64,000 nt of DNA from the NCBI GenBank assembly GCA_951812625.1, contig CATOSP010000003.1:309335-373334 (forward strand), given 5' to 3'. How positions within the stretch are numbered: position 1 is the first letter of the stretch; every line of letters starts with the position of its first letter. The position numbers and the translations under genes were made by a program. This stretch comes from an uncultured Dehalococcoidia bacterium (GTDB taxonomy: Bacteria > Chloroflexota > Dehalococcoidia > Lucifugimonadales > UBA3495). A model generated the notes under the pieces. The model was not told where the DNA came from and searched no databases. It saw only the letters and a list, made by a program, of their open reading frames with translations. Shown in pieces: positions 37,072-44,156 of the stretch.

Positions 37072-38139
37072 TAAGGTCCAGCGCCTCCCGGCGATTCTAA
37101 CCAGTTCCTCCAAGGCCGTTCCCGACGGGCCATAACAGACGTAATAGGCCAGTTCCTCCGGGTTGGCCACGCTACGGCGAGCCAGCAGCCAGTGGCCCTT
37201 GCCGGGTTCTCTCAGGGGCCGTATTTCCACGGCGGCCCAGTCGTACACCCGGGGCCCCTTGGCCCCGTCGCCGGCGCTGCACCTGACCCATTCCGATTCC
37301 GCGACCTGCGATGCCAGCCGGTCCGCCCTCACCTGTAGCGGTCCCCTGTCCGTCAAAGCCCACAGCTTCTCGTTGCTCTTTATGGCCATCACATGCGGAA
37401 TCTCCTCACGCTCCAGCCACAACCGCAGGTTGCGGTCGCTCCCGTAGACCTCGTCCCCGGTAAACCAGGCGAAGGGAACACCCGATTCCAGCACCCGTTC
37501 CAGCATCAGCCGTGCCTGCTGCGGTTTGGTCCGAAAGCGGATGCTCTCCGGCACCCCGGCCTCGCGTCTGCGTGCCCAGTCATCAGCCCACACCTGGGGC
37601 AGGTACAACTCCCGGTCCAGCAGCGTCCTGCCCCTGGCCGACGCATAGGCCAGGAATACCCCGATCTGAGAGTTTTCGATCCGCCCCGCCGTGCCGCTGT
37701 ACTGGCGCTGCACCCCAACCGATTTCTCCCCTTTCTTGATGAATCCGGTCTCGTCCACCACCAGAACCGCATCGCCGTCGCCCGGATGCCCCATCACGTA
37801 CTGCCTCAGATCATCCCGGACCAGGTCCGCGTCCCAGACGTAACCGGACAGCAGGCGCTGCACCCCGTAGGGAGTGGAGTCGCCCGCTTGCTCCGCCAGT
37901 TGCCAGCCGTTCTTGCGTTCCACCGGGCTGAGCAACCCCTTCAGATATTCCAGGGCCCGCCTGCGCGGCTCCGGCCGCCGGAACCTGCCTGCGATGCACT
38001 GGTGCACCCGCTCAATGCCCTCGGCCCACCGGGCGACCTCCGTCACCTCATCTCTACCCACAATCACCGCCCCACCTCAACACTCCTTGGTTGCCTGAAA
38101 TTCTATCCTTTCTTATTCTGCAACTGTAGTATTAGGCTG

Positions 38140-38696
38140 CACGCGCCGGCCGGCCGGGCCGGGCTCTGGCGCATGTGGGCCCGGGACCGCTTCCCCGGCC
38201 TGGAGATCCGGGTCCGGGGGCCCAGAGGTTCGGGAACCCGGCGCAGAACTCCGACACCGAGATCGCCATCGCCGCCCAGGTGATGGCCGACCTGGTATCC
38301 GGCCGGACCTGCCGCGCCGTGGTGCTGTTGCCGGGGTGCAACCCGGTCTCCATCCTGCCGGCCGTCCGGGACGAGCCCCGCGTCCCCAAGCCCGGGGGGA
38401 GGCCACCCTTCACATGGGCCCCGGCCAGGCAGGCGCCGGGAGCCCGGGAGCCGATGCTCTCCACAACGCACGTCCACCGGGCCGGGGAGAACGGCCGGCC
38501 CGGGAACGCCTTCCCGCACGCCGCCAACCCGTACGAGAGGTTCGTGGACGACATCGGAGAAAGGATGGACCTCGACATAGACCCAGACTTCTACGAGTAC
38601 CCCTATGCGGAAGAGGACCTGGTGAGGCGGACCCGGTTATTTGGGTCCACCTCAGTCCACCACCCGGAACAACTGAATAACCGGCAGGAACTCTAG
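38140..38696 (+). pseudogene. Remnant of a NYN/PIN-like nuclease-domain gene
   Basis: Immediately after the IS701 right end the sequence reads WARDRFPGLEIRVRGP in one frame and, shifted, NSDTEIAIAAQVMADLVSGR, then AVVLLPGCNPVSILPAVRDE in another. The second block resembles the central part of NYN (LabA-like) proteins, where a conserved SGDxD is here PGCNP. The C-terminal tail is acidic (MDLDIDPDFYEYPYAEEDL). The 5' end is cut by the IS, and the frame is broken, so it is probably dead. Family call is tentative. Confidence 0.42.
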
Positions 38697-38781
38697 GCCC
38701 GTCGCCCCTTCGGGTGGCGGGCCGGAAACCAGGGCGGCCGCGTGAGCCGCCACTGACAACAAAGACTAATTGCTTACAGAC

Positions 38782-38815
38782 GAGCGGGGTCGGTCCCTTT
38801 GGGCCGGCCCCGCTC
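38782..38815 (+). terminator. Strong hairpin, possible Rho-independent terminator
   Basis: GAGCGGGGTCGGTCC-CTTT-GGGCCGGCCCCGCTC forms a long GC-rich stem (two G-T pairs on the RNA), followed by TCTGCGTTTT. It lies after the NYN-like remnant and before the histidine kinase remnant. Confidence 0.6.
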
Positions 38816-38908
38816 TCTGCGTTTTGGCGGCAAGCTCGTGCCAAACGGCGTGATACGGCGACGGTCTACGACTGTAAATCAGTTGCGGGAGGTGCCCTGG
38901 AGAGCCCC

Positions 38909-39703
38909 GTGTCAAGTGTGATTCGCATAGCTGAGAGAAGGTTCTTGCGGTTCTTCCGCGGAGTTGAGCACACCAGCCCGGAGGAGCTTCTGCACACCGC
39001 CAGGGTGCTGCTGTGGGTCCGGTGGCTAGGGCTTATCGCCGCTCTTGTAGAAATTCACTACCACGTCGACTACGGTTCCCTGAGCCACATACTGAACACG
39101 TTTTACTGCCTGGGATTCCTGGCGATCAACGGGTACGTCCAGTGGCTCATACACCGCAGGGAGACGGTCAAACCGTCCTGGCTGCTGGGACTGAGTGTTC
39201 TGGACCTGGCGGTGATCTCCTTCAGCATATCCATTTCCGGCGGTTTCAACAGTCCCTACTTCGTGGTGTACTACTTCGCGGTGGCGGTGTTCGCCTATGT
39301 GGTTACCTCTCCAAGGTTCGTCCTGCCCTGGACGACCCTGGTGGCACCCATCTACTCGGTGCTGAGCTTTACGGTGGAGCCGGTGCTGGACCTCGCCGGG
39401 AAGGAGGAGCAGCACCTGTTCTACCGCGTGTTGGTCCTGTACGCCGTGGCGGCGGTGCTCAGCATCATCTCCGGGCTGGAGCGGGAAAGCAGGCGAAAAG
39501 GACTGGAGCGGGAGCGGGAGTTACAGCGGTAGCGCATCGAGCTCTCGCAGACCATCCACGACACCACGGCCCAGTGGGCTTACATGGTCGGCCTGGGCGT
39601 CGAGGGGGCGATGGAGCTGGCGGACGAAACGCAGGAGGAACTGAAGGCCAAGCTCCGGCTGATGGCCGAGCTGTCCCGGTCGGCCTGTACCACCGGCTTG
39701 TAG
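38909..39703 (+). pseudogene. Truncated NarX-type sensor histidine kinase with in-frame amber stop
   Basis: From the GTG at 38909 (GGAG six bases upstream) the frame encodes about five or six membrane helices (LLWVRWLGLIAALVEI, LSHILNTFYCLGFLAI, LAVISFSISISGGF, YFAVAVFAYVV and YAVAAVLSIISG), then a linker helix. TAG at 39530-39532 interrupts it just before IELSQTIHDTTAQ, the HisKA_3 phospho-acceptor His box. The frame continues only to 39703, so the ATPase domain is missing. A dead two-component sensor is the simplest reading; no response regulator is nearby. Confidence 0.75.
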
Positions 39704-40144
39704 ATTCCCTCGCCTACGCCGCTTGAAATGCGCAAAGCCAGGGAAGGAGACTTGTGGTAGCGCAAAAAAGCGATAAATTATACCATATGCCGGCGGTTGC
39801 GCGTTTTGGCGTTTTATGATAACTTCACTGCCTGAACACCTCAAACCGACCCCTGCAATCCAATTGAGAGGCAGGTAGTTACTTACCATGGAACGGCGTC
39901 TCGGTCGATTGGAAGCGGGCCTACATCTAGCTCGTGACTAAGACAGATGTGGCCATCCTCCGTGCTGACTGTGTCAGTGGCAGGGGGATCAATGGCCAAG
40001 GCTTTTGCGGGAGTTGCGCTGGTGGCGGTCTTCCAGCCTTGATCCCCCTCCTCTTTGCCCTTGATCCTTGACGACCCAATTGCGGCCAGCGTTCGATCCT
40101 GTAACAGAGACTTTCCTGGGTTAAGCGGCTGTTGAGCGTGTCAC
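39704..40144. other. Intergenic stretch, no gene seen
   Basis: About 440 bases between the kinase remnant and the two-gene module at 40.1 kb. No supported gene, repeat or promoter was found. Confidence 0.4.
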
Positions 40145-40630
40145 TTGGGACTCAGTTGTCTTCCGAAGCAGATGCCGTTGCCTATGGATGGTACTCGCTG
40201 GAATATGAGACGCCCGGTTCAGAGGAGGGTACGTCAGAGGACTCAAGAAGAGCTTTTGCTAGTGGCTAAGCGCGCTTCGTATACGGGAAGCGCGGAGCAC
40301 AAAGAAACAAGATGGTGGGGTGGTTTGCCGATGGGGCGTCAACTTCGTGGTGCTCAAGTAGGCCGCCCTAACAAGCAGACAACGACGATTTGTCCTCTGA
40401 CTACTTTGGAGGACCGTGTTCGTGCCACCAGATGGGTTCGGAAAGCGATCGCAACGGGTCAATGCCTGTTCCTTGAGTCGGACAGGGACTTTCCGAAGAA
40501 AATATGGTACCGGTCTGCCGAAGGTCAGATTTGGATGGGTCTGCGCATAAACAGCGTGTCTGGCGAGTACAAGGGTTGGCCGATCAGCGAGGAAGAGAGA
40601 GATGAAATTTTTGGTAGAGTGGGTACCTGA
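40145..40630 (+). CDS. Small partner protein of the ImmA/IrrE-like gene
   Basis: Up to 161 residues; the true start is uncertain (TTG at 40145, ATG codons from about 40172). The conserved-looking part begins near ELLLVAKRASYTGSAEHKE and continues CPLTTLEDRVRATRWVRKAIATGQ, then YRSAEGQIWMGLRINSVSGEYKGWPI. I recall similar small proteins paired with large ImmA/IrrE-like proteins but know no function. Its last 29 bases overlap the next gene, so the two are coupled. Mixed charge and a Trp-rich end suggest a small soluble alpha/beta fold. Confidence 0.65.
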   Translation: MGLSCLPKQMPLPMDGTRWNMRRPVQRRVRQRTQEELLLVAKRASYTGSAEHKETRWWGGLPMGRQLRGAQVGRPNKQTTTICPLTTLEDRVRATRWVRKAIATGQCLFLESDRDFPKKIWYRSAEGQIWMGLRINSVSGEYKGWPISEEERDEIFGRVGT

Positions 40631-41870
40631 ATCGCAAAACGCCTCTGCCGAGGAGCGAGTGACTCTCTGTGACCTGCAGATACTCGTGGGCGAGGTGAAT
40701 GCTTGTTCTCACTGGGATGACAAGACCTCATGTCCATTCGACTATGTTACCGTACCTGCCGTATACCTGGCCGAGGGAATCGCCACTGACTGGTGGGCAA
40801 TCTTCGGGGGCCGTGACATCAAGCATTCGATATGGCGCTATCGAACCGGATTTGTTCTGCCCTGCCTGAGTTTCGGTTCTGATGGATCTACGTTTGAGGT
40901 CTCTGGAGAACAACTTGTCTGCGAGAACCCGGGCCTGCGGTTTTGGCGGGTCGAGAGTGAGGTCCTTTCCCGTGATAACGCGGAAAATGAGCTGTCGAAG
41001 TTCGTAGAAAGGGTGGTCAAGAGGCTGGACGCTGACGGTATTGTAGACAGCGAACTTGGTCTTCGCTGGGCCCGTGTTTCTGAATCCCGGGGAGACCCGG
41101 ATGAGAGTGCTTTCTGCGAGGCAGCGGGGGCGTTGGGGCGAGACCCGTACTCCATTGACGACGCTGATGCAGAATTCATTGAAGCAGCAGGTAGACTGTT
41201 CAGCAGCCATTCTCTACACGATTTCCTGGCTGGCGTCAGGGATGTTGACCATGGGCGGAGGAACCATATCCTCGAGGCGATAGAACACGTTGAGACGGGA
41301 GCACAGGACTCTTCCCGGCTCCCCGATTTGAGTGTGGCAGCCCAGTCTGTATGTACCGACCTCAGAGAGCGCCGTCCGGGTGAGGGCGCATGGGCTCCTG
41401 GATACAGATCAGCCAGGGAATTTCGTCACGCGATCTCCTTGCGCGACGATGAATATCTAACCTCCGTTTCCACAATCGCCAAGAAACTTGGTGCTACCAA
41501 GTTTGGGTACACGGATGGGCTGTATGGTGTTCCTGCGGTGGTTTCTCGCCGAGGTGATGTGCGGATTCACCTGCGAAGGTATCAGCCAGGTCCAGAGTGG
41601 TCTGAGAACTTCAACTTTGCCCGGGCGATCGGCGATGCCGTGTGTTTCCCTGATACCGGTTTCTCTGTGGTGAACGGGCTGCATGGGGCGGAGAGGCAGG
41701 CGATGGGAAGAGCATTCGCGGCAGAGTTCTTGGCTCCAGTAGACAAGGTTATTGACATGAGCCATGGAGGCAAGGATGTCGATGAGATCGCTGGCGTATT
41801 CAAGGTGTCTCCCGAGTTGATCGAACGGCAGATTGAGAATCAGGCGCGTATACGGCTGGCTTGTGAGTAG
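40602..41870 (+). CDS. Large protein with degenerate ImmA/IrrE-like C-terminal domain
   Basis: 422 residues. The N-terminal 240 residues have no recognised family. The C-terminal part has the outline of the ImmA/IrrE peptidase domain, including RQAMGRAFAAEFLAPVDKV and the closing helix IAGVFKVSPELIERQIEN. The zinc motif HExxH expected before it reads ARAIGDAV (near residue 340), so both His and the Glu are absent and proteolysis is unlikely. It may act by binding rather than cutting. It overlaps the small gene upstream by 29 bases; the pair is probably a toxin-antitoxin or defence module. Confidence 0.7.
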   Translation: MKFLVEWVPESQNASAEERVTLCDLQILVGEVNACSHWDDKTSCPFDYVTVPAVYLAEGIATDWWAIFGGRDIKHSIWRYRTGFVLPCLSFGSDGSTFEVSGEQLVCENPGLRFWRVESEVLSRDNAENELSKFVERVVKRLDADGIVDSELGLRWARVSESRGDPDESAFCEAAGALGRDPYSIDDADAEFIEAAGRLFSSHSLHDFLAGVRDVDHGRRNHILEAIEHVETGAQDSSRLPDLSVAAQSVCTDLRERRPGEGAWAPGYRSAREFRHAISLRDDEYLTSVSTIAKKLGATKFGYTDGLYGVPAVVSRRGDVRIHLRRYQPGPEWSENFNFARAIGDAVCFPDTGFSVVNGLHGAERQAMGRAFAAEFLAPVDKVIDMSHGGKDVDEIAGVFKVSPELIERQIENQARIRLACE

Positions 41871-41881
41871 TCCGTTGGGCG

Positions 41882-42087
41882 GTGTTTGAATCGACTGCGC
41901 CAACTACTATTGGGTTCTTTGCCGACAGCAACCCTCAACGCATTCACTCCGAGGCTGCCTTCGCATCTCTGTGCGGAGTGAGTCCGGTACAGGCTTCCTC
42001 CGGCAAGACCAACCGGCACCGGCTGAACCGGGGTGGCGGCCGGCAGGCCAATGCGGCTCTCTATCGTATCGTTCTGGTCAGACTTAG
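41882..42087 (+). pseudogene. IS110-family transposase C-terminal remnant
   Basis: The frame reads SEAAFASLCGVSPVQASSGK, then NRHRLNRGGGRQANAALYRIVLVRL, the conserved transposase_20 region of IS110 enzymes. The N-terminal RuvC-like part is missing and the right side is cut by the IS5-family element at 42088. It lies directly behind the ImmA/IrrE-like gene. Confidence 0.82.
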
Positions 42088-43003
42088 TAACTATCTCAAA
42101 ACTTGAGGTGCCATTGGCGGCGGTACCAGAGCAGGGAGCACGCCAATTGGATTAGACCGATGTAGTTGGATGCTTTCTTGTCGTAGCGCACCAGGATAGC
42201 CCGGCACTTCGATAGCCAGGCCAAAGTTCGCTCCACCACCCACCGCCGGGCGGGATAGCGTTTCACCCCATGGGAGTCCAGTTTCTCCTCCCCGATGCGC
42301 CGGATGTGTCCCTGGTACCCGTGAGCCGCCACCGCCCCGTGGCCGGTGGGGTTGTCGTATCCCTTGTCCAGGCACAGATGCTCAATTCCGGCGTCAGGAC
42401 GCTCCACCACTATGCTATCCAGGGTCAGGGCCAGCAGCTTGGTGTCGTGAACATTGGCTCCGGCTACCACCACACTCAGAGGCCCGCCGCTCCCGTCAAC
42501 CAAAAGGCTGCGCTTGCTGCCCGCCTTGCCCCGGTCCGTGGGGTTGCGGCCTACTGCATCCCCCCCAAACGGGCTTTGCCCAGGGCACAATCGGCAGCCT
42601 GCCATTGCCACTCCACCCCTCCCAGTTCCTCGCATTCCTCAATCAACATCGACCAGATGCGCTCGAGCACTCCCAGTTCCCCCCAGCGCTGGAAAGTCCG
42701 GTGGATGGTGCTGTCATCCCCCAGTTCCCGGGGCAGGTGGTTCCACTGGCAGCCGGTGCGCATCCGGAATATGATGCCGTCCAGAATTCGCCTGGGATGA
42801 ACCCGCTTGCGCCCCGTGGACTTGGGTGGGTCCAGCTCCAGAATCACCGGATGAATCTGCTCCCAAAGATCATCCGGTATTTCCCATATCGTTGGCAGAG
42901 TCTCCCTCTTCCCCATAATTCACCACCACACAACTTTCCCCTATCTTAACCAGACCCCCAATCTGTTCCTCCTTTCACACCAATCCTATTTTGAGATAGT
43001 TTC
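42088..43003 (-). mobile_element. IS5-family insertion sequence (second copy)
   Basis: 916 bp with ends TAACTATCTCAAAA and TTTTGAGATAGTTTC, flanked by TTAG at 42084-42087 and 43004-43007 (YTAR-type target). The right TTAG is also the left flank of MITE B. Very similar to the element at 43155. Confidence 0.9.
42096..42916 (-). CDS. IS5-family transposase, two overlapping frames
   Basis: ORF A (42916 to 42551) carries the N-terminal DUF4096-like part (IPDDLWEQIHPVILELDPP, then FRMRTGCQWNHLPRELGDDSTIHRTF). ORF B (42635 to 42096) carries the DDE part ([49 protein letters not shown]). The overlap holds a run of seven G on the coding strand near 42560, a likely site for programmed frameshifting that would give a fused enzyme of about 270 residues. 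All catalytic segments look intact. Confidence 0.85.
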
Positions 43004-43007
43004 TTAG

Positions 43008-43150
43008 TACTACAGTCGCACTAATTCTGATTTGGAAATCCCGGTCTCGAATTCGACTTGATTTCGTTAGGATTGGAGACCTCGGCCGCAGCCAGACGTT
43101 GCGATTTTAGGACCTCCCAAGACTCCCAATGGGCATCTGCGACTGTAGTA
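43008..43150. mobile_element. 143-bp IS701-type MITE B
   Basis: Begins TACTACAGTCGCA and ends TGCGACTGTAGTA, flanked by TTAG on both sides (43004-43007 and 43151-43154). Each TTAG is at the same time a flank of an IS5-family element, so the MITE is sandwiched without a spare base. The interior is unlike MITEs A and C by eye. Confidence 0.85.
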
Positions 43151-43154
43151 TTAG

Positions 43155-44068
43155 TAACTATCTCAAATTAGCGAGGCTCCATTGACGGCGGTACCAGATG
43201 AGGGCACATGCCAGTTGGAGCAGGCCAAGGTAATTGGATGCCTTCTTGTCGTAGCGCACCAATATCGCCCGGCACTTGGACAGCCAGCCCAGGGTGCGTT
43301 CCACCACCCAACGCCGGGCCGGGTGGGTCTTCTCGCCCGATTGGTCCAATTTCTCCTCGCCAATACGCCGGATATGCGGCTGGTATCCGGCGTCGGCGAC
43401 GGTCCGGTGGCCTGTGGGATTGTCATACCCCTTGTCCAAGCACAGGTTCTGGGAGCCTTCCGGACAGTCCACCACTATGCTCTCCAGTGTCGGCTTGAGG
43501 AGTTTCGTATCGTGGACATTAGCTCCGGCCACCACCACGCTCAGCGGCCCGCCGTCCCCGTCGACCAGGATGCTTTTCTTGCTCCCAGCCTTGCCCCGGT
43601 CTGTGGGATTGCGTCCAATAGCGCCCCCCCAAAACGCGCTTTCCCCATCGAGCAGTCGGCTGATTGCCATTCCCAGTTTACGCCGTCCAACTCCTGGCAT
43701 TCCTCGACCAGGGCGGCCCAGATAGCCTCCAGCACCCCACGCTCTACCCAACGCTGGAAAGTCCGGTGGATGGTGCTGTCATCCCCCAGATCCTTGGGCA
43801 AGCGGTTCCATTGGCAGGAACTGCGCATGCGGAAGATGATGCCTTCCAGCATCCTGCGCTGGTCCACCCGTTTGCGCCCCTTCGGCTTGGGTGGGTCCAA
43901 CCGCAAAATTACCGGCTCGATTCGCTCCCAAAGATCATCCGGTATTTCCCATATCGTTGGCAGAGTTTCCCTCTTCCCCATAATTCACCACCACACAACT
44001 TTCCCCTATCTTAACCAGACCCCCGATCTGTTCCCCCTTTCACACCAATCCTATTTTGAGATAGTTTC
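43155..44068 (-). mobile_element. IS5-family insertion sequence (third copy)
   Basis: 914 bp with TAACTATCTCAAA and TTTTGAGATAGTTTC ends, flanked by TTAG at 43151-43154 and 44069-44072. Same orientation as the second copy; the outer ends are almost identical while the middle is diverged, so the two are related but distinct isoforms. Confidence 0.9.
43158..43981 (-). CDS. IS5-family transposase, two overlapping frames (isoform)
   Basis: ORF A (43981 to 43541) and ORF B (43751 to 43158) have the same layout as the neighbouring copy: IPDDLWERIEPVILRLDPPK in A, and LVDGDGGPLSVVVAGANVHD, LCLDKGYDNPTG and RRWVVERTLGWLSKCR in B. A run of eight G on the coding strand near 43625 lies in the overlap, suggesting programmed frameshifting. 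Catalytic residues appear intact. Confidence 0.85.
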
Positions 44069-44156
44069 TTAGTTATCTGCTGATCGCGCCTCACAGTGGC
44101 CCAATGGTAGAATTTCTCCAATTGAGCGAGGCCTAATATGGGCAAGGATTGGCTTG

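Larger units (their letters stand above)
35850..38067 (-). pseudogene. IS701-family transposase, disrupted
   Basis: The N-terminal 330 residues read intact from 38067 to about 37072 with DDE-fold segments VLVVDETGFIKKGEKSVGV and FAWFTGDEVYGSDRNLRLWL. The frame then hits the inserted IS5-family element after RRWT. The C-terminal part resumes at 36186 ([20 protein letters not shown], then [13 protein letters not shown]) and shows a further frameshift near 36030 before VPEVRRLLTRLVW. The enzyme cannot be active from this copy. Confidence 0.85.
35835..38131 (-). mobile_element. IS701-family insertion sequence, interrupted by an IS5-family element
   Basis: Terminal inverted repeats TACTACAGTTGCAG and CTGCAACTGTAGTA, flanked by TTAG at 35831-35834 and 38132-38135, the YTAR-type 4-bp target duplication known for IS701. 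The IS5-family element at 36187-37071 sits inside; without it the element is about 1.4 kb. Confidence 0.88.
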
